Shown here in pieces: positions 4,876 to 13,272 of a DNA stretch of 26,981 nt. The stretch's first letter is position 1, and each line of letters starts with the position of its first letter. Made by a program: the position numbers and the translations under genes. This stretch comes from a virus: IMG/VR virus record IMGVR_UViG_3300033388_001660, positions 1-26,981 of that record; one strand, written 5' to 3'. The notes below the pieces were generated by a model. The model was given only the letters and a program-made list of their open reading frames with translations. It searched no databases and was not told where the DNA came from.

Positions 4876-6547
4876 GTTGCAGGCTGCTGCTGCGATTGAG
4901 TTAAGACGCAGGAAGTCAGCCGGTAAAACAGTTTATGGTGTCGTATGCCCTGAGAAGGGCTTTTTGCATTCTGTCGTTAAGAGAAACAATGAATGGAAAA
5001 GGACGATAGAGAAGCCAGATATTTACATTGCAAAGAAATTCGAGCCGGTATTAAAATCAAGCAAACGTTTCATTATTTTCATTGGGGGTCGTGGCAGCAC
5101 AAAATCAGTGGGTGTTGCTGATTTATGCATTGGTGACGCAAAAGATACTGGAGCGAAAACATATTGTCTGCGTGAATTCCAGTCCAGCATAAAGAACTCT
5201 GTTCATAGTTTAATTAAATCTGAGATACAAAGATTTGGGTTTGATGGGTTCGATATACAAAATCAATCAATAGGATATAAGGACGATCAATCATTTGAAT
5301 TCGCAGGCCTCGCAAGAAATATTGATTCAGTAAAATCAACCCACGGATTCAAACGATTCACAGTAGAAGAAGCACAATTCATTAGCCAGGCGTCACTCGA
5401 TGCGCTAACGCCTACTATTCGAGAAAAACCAAAGAGCGGTCTACCTAAGAAATTCAAAAGCAAGAAAGAAATACTGGATGATATTCAAGACAATCCAGAT
5501 CTCGATAATGTTTCGATTATATTCATTGCCAACCCAGGATCGAAAGCCGATCCATTTAGCAAGCGATTCATAGAGCCGTACAAAAAAGAGCTAGATAAAA
5601 ATGGAATATATGAAGATGATTTGCATTTAATTGTAAAGATAAACTATAACGATAATCCTTGGTTTGATGACTCAGGACTTGAATCAGAAAGGGCGTGGGA
5701 TTTTAAATATCGTTCAAGAGCTTATTATAATCATCGTTGGTTGGCTGAATATAACGACACAGTTGAAGATTCAATTATTAAAGCAGAGTGGTTCGATGCC
5801 GCAATTGACGCTCATAAAATCAAACGACTCAAGAAAGTATTTAAGCCACATGGCGCAATCATTGCTGCACATGATCCGTCTGATACCGGAAGCGATGCAA
5901 AGGGATTCGCATTAAGGCATGGCTCAATTATTAAAATAGTAAAATCGAAATCAACAGGTGAGATTGATGAAGGTTGTGATTGGGCTACTGGGTTAGCAAT
6001 AACACATAATGCTGATTGGTTTGTCTGGGATGGTGACGGAATGGGAACCGGATTAAAGCGTCAGGTTGCAACAGCGTTTGCCGGAATTAATATCAGATAC
6101 CACATGTTCAGAGGTTCTTTATCAGGTAAAGGCCAGGATAATGCAGATCAAATATATATGCCGCAATACGGTGACGAAGAGACAAACCCGAAAACCTATG
6201 CTGAAACATTCAAAAATAACCGTTCTCAGCACTATACAGAATTAGCAAACAGGTTCTATAATGTTTACAGATGTGTTATTAAGGGTGAATATATTGACCC
6301 TGATGAGATGATCAGTTTAGAATCGGAGGGTATCGAGAGCATAGTAGGTCTGAGATCTGAGATTTGCAGGATACCACTGAAGCAAAATTCTAATGGGTTA
6401 ATACAGATTATGAGTAAGAAAGATATGAAGGCGCTCGATATTGATTCACCTAATGAATCGGATTCGTGTATGATGAGCCTATTCAAACCACCATTGCCTG
6501 AAGAAGGCTTTGAAGAATTAAACTATCCACCAGTGAGCGTTGTCTAA
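4850..6547 (+). CDS. terL: terminase large subunit, Sf6 gp2-like ATPase/nuclease
   Basis: 565 residues if started at TTG 4850; TTG 4877 is the next choice and no ATG lies nearby. Walker A is GGRGSTKS (79-86), followed by [17 protein letters not shown] and a Walker B-like RFTVEEAQ (169-176, E173/E174). The nuclease domain has [14 protein letters not shown] (D342), [14 protein letters not shown] (D394/D396) and [10 protein letters not shown] (D538), matching the three catalytic Asp positions of Shigella phage Sf6 gp2, with the DWATGLAI segment between. It pumps DNA into the prohead and cuts it. It is about 95 residues longer than Sf6 gp2: an N-terminal extension of about 55 residues and an insert around 205-230 ([20 protein letters not shown]). 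Pairing with a P22-type TerS is mosaic. Confidence 0.95.
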   Translation: MLAERKQLELQAAAAIELRRRKSAGKTVYGVVCPEKGFLHSVVKRNNEWKRTIEKPDIYIAKKFEPVLKSSKRFIIFIGGRGSTKSVGVADLCIGDAKDTGAKTYCLREFQSSIKNSVHSLIKSEIQRFGFDGFDIQNQSIGYKDDQSFEFAGLARNIDSVKSTHGFKRFTVEEAQFISQASLDALTPTIREKPKSGLPKKFKSKKEILDDIQDNPDLDNVSIIFIANPGSKADPFSKRFIEPYKKELDKNGIYEDDLHLIVKINYNDNPWFDDSGLESERAWDFKYRSRAYYNHRWLAEYNDTVEDSIIKAEWFDAAIDAHKIKRLKKVFKPHGAIIAAHDPSDTGSDAKGFALRHGSIIKIVKSKSTGEIDEGCDWATGLAITHNADWFVWDGDGMGTGLKRQVATAFAGINIRYHMFRGSLSGKGQDNADQIYMPQYGDEETNPKTYAETFKNNRSQHYTELANRFYNVYRCVIKGEYIDPDEMISLESEGIESIVGLRSEICRIPLKQNSNGLIQIMSKKDMKALDIDSPNESDSCMMSLFKPPLPEEGFEELNYPPVSVV

Positions 6548-8589
6548 TGGCACAAATGAGCGAAGCCACATTATTACTTGAATTAGATAGGTTATCGAAT
6601 GAGGCAACTGGCAATAACTCAACATTCATAACTGAGAATGAAGAACTCTTAAATCGTTATGAAGGCAATCCGTATGGCGATGAAACACCGGAAAGGTCAA
6701 AGGTAATATCTAATGATTGTATGGATATTGTTGAATCCGACATGCCATCACTTACCAGAATATTTTTAGGTTCAACTGAAGTCTTTAAATTCAAACCAAA
6801 CACCACACAAGAAGAAGATGTAAAAGAAGCTGAAGATAAAACAAAGTACGTTAACTGGCAGGTAAGATCACAGCCTTGGTCGTTCTCGGTATTACATGGC
6901 TTCCTTAAAAATGCAGAAATTCAAAAATTATCCGTTGTTAAATACTTCTTTGAAGAAACGACTGAAATTGAAGAGCATAGTAAATCGGGCTTAAGCAATG
7001 AAGAACTTGCTTTATTTGAAGAAAGCTTAAAAGGTGAAGACGTAAAAAGCGTTGAGATGGTCAGGCAAGAAGAAAACGGCACAGAAGATAACGATATTGT
7101 TTTTAAAGTCGAGCGCACAGTTAAATGCGTAAAGATTGTTGACGTTCCATTAGAAACTTTCAGGATGACAAAGAACGCGACTGATAAAAACAGTGCTCAA
7201 TTAGTCGGTGATGTGTCTTTAATTACTCGCGGTGAATTAGTAGCCAAAGGAATCAAGAAAGCAAAGGTTGCTGAACTCCAGTTAGCAAATCCAATTTCTA
7301 TATCTGAAAACTCAAAACTGCCTGACATTAGAAACGAAGACGAAGGTGGGACTGAAAATAGCATCGCGCTAAATGATTGGGCTAATGAAGAAGTAAAGAT
7401 TCAAGACTTGTATCCGATGATTGATTACGATGGTGACGGTATAGCAGAACGCCGACACATAATGATCAGCGGTGACATTATTTTAGAGAATGAAGTATTT
7501 AATCACGTTCCTTATGCGATGATGAGCGCAATCTTAATGCCTCATAAAGCAATCGGAAAAAGCCGAGTTGAAATCACAGCGCCAACAGCGCTCGCAAAAA
7601 CAGCTATCTTACGCGGTGTTAACGATAATATTTACTCGGTAAATAATCCCCGGATAGCAGCTAATAAAAATGTGAACATGGATGATTTATTAGTCCTTCG
7701 TCCAAATGGAATCATAAGAACAACCAAAGACACAAGCCCAGCAGAAAGCTTGATGCCTGTTGAGATTCCGTATATTGGCGACAAAGCATTACAAGTAATT
7801 CAGTATTGGGATCAAGCCAGAGCACAGACAACTGGATCATTAATGGCTTCACAAGGTCTTAATGCAGACGATCTCGGAAAAGAAACAGCGACAAGATTTA
7901 CAGGTGTTCAAGATGCATCGAAAAGTAAGATTGAATTAGTCGCGCGGGTGATGGCCGAAACTGGATTTAGAGAATTGTTTGAAGGTGTTGCCTGGTTAGA
8001 TGCTAACTTTCAAAACTCAGAAGTTGAAATCGAAATACTCGGTGAAGAACTAAAGTTAAAGCCTTCTGATTGGAAACTAAAACATCATATTGTAAGTAAG
8101 GTCGGTTTAGGTGCTGGCGACGATGAACAGTTCCTGACAACAATGGGTGGTTTATGGTCTTTGCATCAGCAATTACAAGCATCCGGATCACCAATGACCG
8201 ACGAAGTTAAACGTTATAACGTGATTAAGAATTTAGTTAACGGATCTGGATTGCCTGAAGTCGATGAATTCTTTAATAATCCAGAAAGAGAAGAAAAGTT
8301 AATAACTGCACAAAATGAAATCCTCACGAACTTAGTTAAACAATTACAAGAACAATTGCAGAATTTACAGAACCCACTTGCTGAAGCTGAAACAATTAAA
8401 GCTCAAGCTGGATTGCTGAAGGCTCAAGGTGAGCAAAGACTGAGCACAGCTAAATTCATGGAAGATATAAGACAGTTTAACGCTGCACTGAAAAACGATC
8501 AGTCTGAGTTTAACAAAGAAATGGCGCTGAAATTAACAACGTTAGAAAAAACAATGCAGGATAACTTTGAAGCTAGTACCCGCGTATAA
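6547..8589 (+). CDS. portal protein, long podovirus type (SU10/Bcep22-like)
   Basis: 680 residues from ATG 6547 in a TAATG overlap with terL. The portal dodecamer sits at one head vertex, is the docking site for terminase, and becomes the head-tail connector. The N-terminal RYEGNPYGDETPERSKVISNDCMDIVESDMPSLTRIF and the nearby KYVNWQV and KNAEIQKLSVVKYFFEE segments fit the portal family found in SU10- and Bcep22-type phages. Residues 240-500 hold the wing and stem with YDGDGIAERRH and DDLGKETATRFTGVQ. Residues from about 585 form a long helix (LVKQLQEQLQNLQNPLAEAE onward), suggesting a C-terminal barrel like that of P22 gp1. Size is close to P22 gp1 (725). Confidence 0.92.
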   Translation: MAQMSEATLLLELDRLSNEATGNNSTFITENEELLNRYEGNPYGDETPERSKVISNDCMDIVESDMPSLTRIFLGSTEVFKFKPNTTQEEDVKEAEDKTKYVNWQVRSQPWSFSVLHGFLKNAEIQKLSVVKYFFEETTEIEEHSKSGLSNEELALFEESLKGEDVKSVEMVRQEENGTEDNDIVFKVERTVKCVKIVDVPLETFRMTKNATDKNSAQLVGDVSLITRGELVAKGIKKAKVAELQLANPISISENSKLPDIRNEDEGGTENSIALNDWANEEVKIQDLYPMIDYDGDGIAERRHIMISGDIILENEVFNHVPYAMMSAILMPHKAIGKSRVEITAPTALAKTAILRGVNDNIYSVNNPRIAANKNVNMDDLLVLRPNGIIRTTKDTSPAESLMPVEIPYIGDKALQVIQYWDQARAQTTGSLMASQGLNADDLGKETATRFTGVQDASKSKIELVARVMAETGFRELFEGVAWLDANFQNSEVEIEILGEELKLKPSDWKLKHHIVSKVGLGAGDDEQFLTTMGGLWSLHQQLQASGSPMTDEVKRYNVIKNLVNGSGLPEVDEFFNNPEREEKLITAQNEILTNLVKQLQEQLQNLQNPLAEAETIKAQAGLLKAQGEQRLSTAKFMEDIRQFNAALKNDQSEFNKEMALKLTTLEKTMQDNFEASTRV

Positions 8590-8602
8590 AGGCAAATAAA
8601 TA

Positions 8603-8878
8603 ATGGAATCACAAGAAGAAAAATTAAATAAAGAAGTTGAATTTGCTCAAGAGGCCCAAAAGGTTTTAAATAACAGAGCCTATATTGAAGCGATTACATT
8701 ACGAAAAGCACAGATTTTTGAAACGTTTTGCGCCACCACCAAAGATCAGGGTGACATTCGAGAAGAAGCCTGGCGAACCATGATTAATATTAACGCGCTT
8801 GAGGATTATTTTACTGAATTGCTCACAACTGGTAAAATGGCGCAAACTACACTAGAAGGGCTAGGAAAAAACAGATAA
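8603..8878 (+). CDS. small head-region protein of unknown function
   Basis: 91 residues from ATG 8603, 13 bases after the portal stop. It is mostly helical: KEVEFAQEAQKVLNNRAYIEAI, then EAWRTMININALEDYFTELLTTGKMAQ. Small helical proteins with a conserved E-A-W-R-x-M-x-N-x-N-A-L-E-x-Y-F pattern occur between portal and scaffold genes in related phages, so a role in head assembly is likely, but no activity is known to me. Confidence 0.75.
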   Translation: MESQEEKLNKEVEFAQEAQKVLNNRAYIEAITLRKAQIFETFCATTKDQGDIREEAWRTMININALEDYFTELLTTGKMAQTTLEGLGKNR

Positions 8879-8896
8879 TTTTTTTAAATCTAAACG

Positions 8897-8910
8897 ATAA
8901 TGGTTATTAT
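8897..8910. promoter_or_regulatory. small AT-rich dyad before the scaffold gene
   Basis: ATAAT (8897-8901), GGTT, ATTAT (8906-8910) form a perfect 5-bp inverted repeat in the 95-nt gap between the small head gene and the scaffold gene. It is short and AT-rich, so it could be chance; it is listed because it sits just upstream of the promoter candidate. Confidence 0.2.
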
Positions 8911-8921
8911 TTAGAATGTTA

Positions 8922-8950
8922 TTTGCATTTGCGTTTAATTAGGCTAGAAT
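8922..8950 (+). promoter_or_regulatory. candidate sigma-70-like promoter for scaffold/capsid genes
   Basis: TTGCAT (8923-8928), a 16-base spacer and TAGAAT (8945-8950) stand 23 bases before the scaffold ATG at 8974. TAGAAT matches five of six -10 positions, while the -35 is weak. AAGAGGAAG supplies the ribosome site downstream. An extra promoter here would boost the most abundant virion proteins. The same TTGCAT-16-TATAAT layout recurs on the minus strand at 26366-26393. Confidence 0.4.
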
Positions 8951-8973
8951 GAAAATTAAGAGGAAGAATAAAG

Positions 8974-9867
8974 ATGTCTGAAAATAATCCAGCATTGGAA
9001 ATTGAAGATAAATTTTATAAGAATTCAGAGGAGCCGGATCTCGAAGAGGTAGCCGTATCAACTGAAGTTACAGAGACGGACGATCAATTGCCATCTCAGG
9101 ATGAGAAAATAATTGATAAACCAGACGAAGATAAGCCGAAAGGCGAATTAGAATCTGAAGAGTTAGCAGCAACTGATGAAGATGAAGAAACTCAATTCGT
9201 TGAAATAGACGGAAAAGAGATAAGCCTTGATGAAATCAGGCAGGGGTTACAAAGTAACTTCATGCAAAGCGACTACACGAAAAAGACAACCGAACATTCT
9301 CAATTTGCAAAAAAAGAGCGTGATGAAATTGCCTTGGAACGTGAAAATCTGTCGAAAGCAAATGAGTCGATCTCTACAATGCAGGACAAGTTAACAGTCC
9401 TTGTTTCAGAAGACGAATCAATTGATTGGGCAGAGCTTAAGGAAGATGAACCAGAGGAATATATTAAGCTCAAAGAAAAAGCGGATCAGCGCAAAGAAGC
9501 TTTGGCGAAAGTTAAAGCGGAACGAGAAACACTAGCAGATGATCCTGCTCTTATTGAATCAGAAAGGCTGAAGTTTTGGGAATCAAACCCTGACTGGCTC
9601 GATGATAAAAATAAGACAACAGAAGTATTTAAGCATGAGACTGCGTTAATGAGCAATTACGTTTCAAATGCTGGTTTTACTTCTGACGAGTTTAGTAAAC
9701 AAACTGACTCTCGTTATCTTATCGCATTTCTTAAAGCCGCAAAATATGATGAGCTTCAAGAAAAAAGCCGTAAGATTAGAGAGAAGAAAGATAAAATTCC
9801 TGTGGTTACGAAACCTAAAGTAAACGCAGCGCAATCTAAGACTATGGCGGACGTATTCTATAGATAG
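8974..9867 (+). CDS. capsid scaffolding protein
   Basis: 297 residues from ATG 8974. Scaffolding proteins guide capsid subunits into a prohead and leave before or during packaging. Sequence support: a very acidic first 95 residues, an FVEIDGKEISLDEIRQGLQSNFMQSDYTKKT segment typical of phage scaffolds, a long charged coiled coil (about 105-185), and a basic C-terminal end (KIREKKDKIPVVTKPKVNAA) of the kind that binds capsid protein. It lies directly before the major capsid gene. No protease motif is visible. Confidence 0.88.
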   Translation: MSENNPALEIEDKFYKNSEEPDLEEVAVSTEVTETDDQLPSQDEKIIDKPDEDKPKGELESEELAATDEDEETQFVEIDGKEISLDEIRQGLQSNFMQSDYTKKTTEHSQFAKKERDEIALERENLSKANESISTMQDKLTVLVSEDESIDWAELKEDEPEEYIKLKEKADQRKEALAKVKAERETLADDPALIESERLKFWESNPDWLDDKNKTTEVFKHETALMSNYVSNAGFTSDEFSKQTDSRYLIAFLKAAKYDELQEKSRKIREKKDKIPVVTKPKVNAAQSKTMADVFYR

Positions 9868-9906
9868 ATTGTAAATTTTATGGACATGTAACGGAGTTTT
9901 ATTATT

Positions 9907-10926
9907 ATGGCTACATTAGCAGCAACAGTGCTAACTATGGCAGATTGGGCAAAAAGTATTGACCCAGATGGCAAGGTGGCAAAAACGGTTGAGTTATTAT
10001 CTCAATCAAATCGAATCCTCGATGATATGTTATTCAAAGAGGGTAATTTACCAACAGGTGAGCAGACAAGTATTCGTACCGGCTTACCTACATCGTATTA
10101 CAAACTAATTAATCAAGGTACTCCAAACTCGAAGTCTACCAAGGCTCAAGTCACTGAGAATGCAGCGATTCTTGTCGCTCGCTCTTCTGTTGATCAAGAT
10201 GAAGCCGAGCTTAATGGGAATGTAAATCAGTATCGCTTGGATGAAGCAGAAGCATTTGTAGAATCAATGTCCCAAACTCAAGCTGAAACATTGATTTACG
10301 GTTCAGCCGCTAATCCTGAAGAATATGTTGGCTTTGCACCACGCTATAATGATCTAGACGCTACAAATGGTCAGAACATTCTTGATGCTGGCGGCGCAGG
10401 TTCAGACAATACTTCTATCTGGTTGGTTAATTGGGGCGCAAACAAAGTATTCGGCGTATTCCCTAAAGGTTCAAAAGCTGGCTTAAGCCATGAAGATTTA
10501 GGGCTTGACGACGAGTTGGACGGAGACGGCAACCCGTATCGCGCTTATAGAGATTTATGGAAGTGGAAAAATGGTCTTGTTGTTAAAGATTGGCGCGAAG
10601 TTGTTCGCATTTGCAATATCGACGTATCTGATTTAGTGGCGAAAGCAACCAGTCAGGCGATCACAGCGGCAACAGCTATTGATAAATTAATGGCTCGCGC
10701 TATCGACCATCTTCCAAATGACACAGGTGATAAAGCAGCCTTCTATTGTAACCGAACAGTTGCGTCTCATTTGCGTATTATGGCAATGGATCGCAGCACT
10801 GGAGCTGTAACGATAGAGCCTGCTTTAAATCAATTCGGTAAAACTATTCATCAGTTAATGTTCTTAGGTATACCGGTTAAGCTGGTTGATCGAATCATTA
10901 ATACTGAAGCCGAAGTAACTACTTAA
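9907..10926 (+). CDS. major capsid protein, GP7 type
   Basis: 339 residues from ATG 9907, with ACGGAG upstream. The MADWAKSIDPDGKVAKTVELL start and SNRILDDMLFKEGNLPTGEQTSIRTGLPTSYYKLINQG stretch are characteristic of the GP7-type major head proteins found in SU10- and Bcep22-like short-tailed phages, presumed HK97-fold. Later family features include QDEAELNGN, ETLIYGSAANPEEYVGFAPRYND and WLVNWGANKVFGVFPKG. The length and place after the scaffold fit. The protein builds the icosahedral shell; no extra insertion domain is evident. Confidence 0.95.
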   Translation: MATLAATVLTMADWAKSIDPDGKVAKTVELLSQSNRILDDMLFKEGNLPTGEQTSIRTGLPTSYYKLINQGTPNSKSTKAQVTENAAILVARSSVDQDEAELNGNVNQYRLDEAEAFVESMSQTQAETLIYGSAANPEEYVGFAPRYNDLDATNGQNILDAGGAGSDNTSIWLVNWGANKVFGVFPKGSKAGLSHEDLGLDDELDGDGNPYRAYRDLWKWKNGLVVKDWREVVRICNIDVSDLVAKATSQAITAATAIDKLMARAIDHLPNDTGDKAAFYCNRTVASHLRIMAMDRSTGAVTIEPALNQFGKTIHQLMFLGIPVKLVDRIINTEAEVTT

Positions 10927-10937
10927 GGAGATTTATT

Positions 10938-11414
10938 ATGTATTTAGATGCACAACTACAATTTTCCGACGCTCAAGCGGTAGCAGCAGGCGGCGCAGTT
11001 GGAACAAACGTGATCGATCTCAGTTTAGATCGGTCAATCGGTAACGGTGAACCAATGTGCGTTATGTTCACCGTCGATGTAACGGCAACTGTCGCCAACA
11101 ATGACGAAGATTATACCTTCCAAGTTGAATATGCGACAAATGCTGCTCAATCTACTGGCCGTCAATTAATCGGTGAGCGTATTTTTGAATCAGGCACACC
11201 CGATGCGCCTGCTCAAGATGCTGATCTGTTGGTCGCAGGGTTTAGATTCTTCATACCGATACCGCCAACAACACTAGCGGAAAGCGCGCGTTATTTAGGT
11301 ATTCGATATGTCTCGACCGGCACTGATGAAACCGTTACGGTAACAGCACACTTAACGCCAATGAGCATGGTCGATGCAACCAACGATTATGCTGATGGTT
11401 TCGCTATCGTATAA
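10938..11414 (+). CDS. Bbp16-family capsid cement protein
   Basis: 158 residues from ATG 10938, with AAGGAG ten bases upstream. The MYLDAQLQFSDAQAV opening, the NVIDLSLDRSIGNGEPMCVMF strand pair and the ESARYLGIRYVSTG segment match the cement protein named for Bbp16 of Bordetella phage BPP-1, which binds the outside of the capsid and stabilises it. It is beta-rich with little charge. The gene lies directly after the major capsid gene and is followed by a hairpin, so it is probably highly expressed with it. Confidence 0.9.
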   Translation: MYLDAQLQFSDAQAVAAGGAVGTNVIDLSLDRSIGNGEPMCVMFTVDVTATVANNDEDYTFQVEYATNAAQSTGRQLIGERIFESGTPDAPAQDADLLVAGFRFFIPIPPTTLAESARYLGIRYVSTGTDETVTVTAHLTPMSMVDATNDYADGFAIV

Positions 11415-11430
11415 TTTTTAACCCAATAAT

Positions 11431-11453
11431 CTGACGGGGAAATTCCCCGTCAG
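11431..11453 (+). other. strong hairpin after the cement gene
   Basis: CTGACGGGG (11431-11439) and CCCCGTCAG (11445-11453) form a perfect nine-base stem with an AAATT loop. No U-tract follows, and the ribosome site and start of the next gene come within 15 bases. It does not look like an ordinary intrinsic terminator; it may protect the capsid mRNA from 3' exonucleases, pause transcription, or reduce translation of the next gene. Confidence 0.6.
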
Positions 11454-11467
11454 GAATGGAGACAAAT

Positions 11468-11767
11468 ATGAGAGTACGTGTTAAAGAAGGTAAAAAAGGT
11501 TTTATTTATGGTTCTTTACGGCGCGGCGATATTGAAGAGCGCGCCCCCGATGAGTTCACCCTTAAAACTTTTAAGCATCCAAGCAAACTGGATGCCGATG
11601 GTGAGCCGTTAGTGGTCTCTGCTGAAGATCAGTTTAGTAAAGCTTGGATGGAAAACTTATCCGAGCCTCCTGAAGATGAAATTGAAGATTTAGATCCTTC
11701 TGAAAAGAATGATAAAGTCGAGCCTAAGAAAAAGCGTACTAAAAAGAAATCAGCTAAAAAGGATTAG
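11468..11767 (+). CDS. small head/neck-region protein with Lys-rich tail
   Basis: 99 residues from ATG 11468, chosen because GGAG (11458-11461) is six bases upstream; ATG 11456 overlaps that site. It begins MRVRVKEGKKGFIYGSLRRGD, like small phage proteins that open with M-R-V-R-V-K and an F-Y-G-x-x-R-R-x-G-D turn in the capsid region. An acidic middle (PPEDEIEDLDPSEKNDKVEP) is followed by a Lys-rich end (KKKRTKKKSAKKD). Function is unknown; the charged tail could touch DNA or capsid. Confidence 0.75.
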   Translation: MRVRVKEGKKGFIYGSLRRGDIEERAPDEFTLKTFKHPSKLDADGEPLVVSAEDQFSKAWMENLSEPPEDEIEDLDPSEKNDKVEPKKKRTKKKSAKKD

Positions 11768-11770
11768 ATT

Positions 11771-12604
11771 ATGACAACCAAAACAAACGCATTCACAGCA
11801 GTCGGAGGCGGAACCGCGATCCTTATTAGACGCGGCAGCTCTATCACTTACACATTAACTGGCGGAGCCACGGCAACGCTAAACCTTGAGCGAAGCAACA
11901 ATGCTGGCGTAGCTTGGGAGATTATTTCGACTGTCACAGCGAATACCGGCCCGACAACCATTACAAACGAAGGCAACAGTGATGCTTTATACCGCTGGAA
12001 CTGCACTTCTTATGGTTCTGGCACAGCCACAGGCACAGTAAAGGACGCAACCGAAGAATTAATCGGTAAAGGTCTTTCCTCTGTTAACACGGTAACGGCT
12101 TATGAATACGGCGAGACAGTCTCAAAGAAAACCGTTCTTGAGTGTAACGCTTTAATAGTCACTATCACAGATGATGCCGGAACGGCTCAATATGGTGGCG
12201 TAAAAGTCTATGACTTTCCTGAAGGTATGCTATTACTCAAAGGCGCCCGGGCCAATGGTATTTTAACATTAGGTACAACAGGCACTTATATTGACGACTG
12301 GGATGGTGATGTTGCTTTAGGTTCGGCTACTGCGACAACAGGCGCAACTTTAACGGGTACTGAGGCGGATATAATGCCTTCAGTCGCGGTTTCAGCAGGT
12401 GCGAGTGATAAAGACGGTGTAGTAAATGCGGTTTCCGTTGCTACTGCATTAACTGAATCTGGCGCACGCTGGTTTGATGGCACAGCAACAGCTAAGGATC
12501 TATTTCTTAATTTTGTCATTGACGATGATGTGTCTCACACAGCAGGTACAGCAACATTCAATGGTACGATTGAGTTTAATTGGGAAATGCTAGGCGATAA
12601 CTAA
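11771..12604 (+). CDS. probable virion decoration or structural protein
   Basis: 277 residues from ATG 11771. It is rich in Thr, Ala and Gly with alternating hydrophobic residues, predicting an all-beta protein. Residues 1-90 resemble a small Ig-like or beta-sandwich unit (TYTLTGGATATLNLERSNNAG), and the C-terminal third contains DGVVNAVSVATAL and ATFNGTIEFNWEMLGDN, an ending I associate with conserved proteins located near capsid genes. Function is not established; a surface decoration or head-completion protein is inferred from composition and position between cement and adaptor genes. Confidence 0.7.
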   Translation: MTTKTNAFTAVGGGTAILIRRGSSITYTLTGGATATLNLERSNNAGVAWEIISTVTANTGPTTITNEGNSDALYRWNCTSYGSGTATGTVKDATEELIGKGLSSVNTVTAYEYGETVSKKTVLECNALIVTITDDAGTAQYGGVKVYDFPEGMLLLKGARANGILTLGTTGTYIDDWDGDVALGSATATTGATLTGTEADIMPSVAVSAGASDKDGVVNAVSVATALTESGARWFDGTATAKDLFLNFVIDDDVSHTAGTATFNGTIEFNWEMLGDN

Positions 12605-12610
12605 AATATG

Positions 12611-12631
12611 TGCCGTAGTGATCCTGCGGCA
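12611..12631 (+). other. hairpin between structural genes
   Basis: TGCCGTAG (12611-12618) and CTGCGGCA (12624-12631) pair over eight positions (one G-U) around a TGATC loop. The stem lies between the stop at 12604 and the adaptor start at 12643, directly before the AAGGTG ribosome site. As with the hairpin at 11431 there is no U-tract, so a role in mRNA stability or translation is more likely than intrinsic termination. Confidence 0.5.
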
Positions 12632-12642
12632 TAAGGTGATGT

Positions 12643-13272
12643 ATGAGCTTAGACACTTACACAAATCTAAAACAAGAAATAATTGAATGGTCACATCGTA
12701 AAGATATGGGTACTTCCATTGATTCCTTTATTGAAATGGCCGAACAAGAAATGTACGCGAATGATGATGAGGTTCTTCAAATTCGTGACGGTGAAGTGCG
12801 CGGAGCTATCACAACAAGCATTACAACACGCTTTGCATCCTTGCCTTCTGGTTATCAATCACAAAGAAAATTAAGAATTCAAATAGTTGGCGGCGAATCC
12901 TCAGAAATAAAATTCAGAACACCGGCACAATTAAATATTTTAAGTAGTGTCGGCATGCCTTTATTTTTCACTGTAACCGATCAAATAGAATTCGATAGAG
13001 TATCAGACCAAGTTTATACTGGAGAAATGCAGTATTTTCAAGAGTTTACGCCGCTATCAAGTTCAAATGCTACTAATGCGGTGTTAACACGGTTCCCTAG
13101 TATCTATCTATTTGGTTGCTTATGGGCTTTAAAACTTAAAGCAGATCAGCCAATAAGTGCCGGTGAATACTATCAAAGATTTTTAAGATCTATTAATGGT
13201 GCAAATAATAAAGATAATTTAGGGAGGTACGGAGCTTCTCCTGTAATGCGTGTTGAAGGCTCAACACCATAA
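12643..13272 (+). CDS. head-tail adaptor protein (SU10 adaptor-like)
   Basis: 209 residues from ATG 12643. Adaptors bind under the portal and extend the channel to the tail. N-terminal helices (YTNLKQEIIEWSHRKDMGTSIDSFIEMAEQEMY) precede a beta part with FASLPSGYQSQRKL, and a C-terminal helical bundle has LTRFPSIYLFGCLWALKLKADQ. The helix with I-x-x-F-I-x-x-A-E-x-x, the LP-x-x-Y segment and the P-x-I-Y-L-x-G-x-L-W-A helix are the usual marks of this family. It overlaps the tail hub gene by TAATG at 13270-13274. Confidence 0.85.
   Translation: MSLDTYTNLKQEIIEWSHRKDMGTSIDSFIEMAEQEMYANDDEVLQIRDGEVRGAITTSITTRFASLPSGYQSQRKLRIQIVGGESSEIKFRTPAQLNILSSVGMPLFFTVTDQIEFDRVSDQVYTGEMQYFQEFTPLSSSNATNAVLTRFPSIYLFGCLWALKLKADQPISAGEYYQRFLRSINGANNKDNLGRYGASPVMRVEGSTP

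Noticed and set aside
10938-11414. Hint of a diversity-generating retroelement because the cement protein resembles that of phage BPP-1
   Set aside because: No reverse transcriptase, template repeat or adenine-variable repeat pair is visible in the window; the capsid module is shared by many phages without one.
11431-11460. Intrinsic terminator after the cement gene
   Set aside because: The stem is strong, but there is no U-tract and the next ribosome site begins five bases later.
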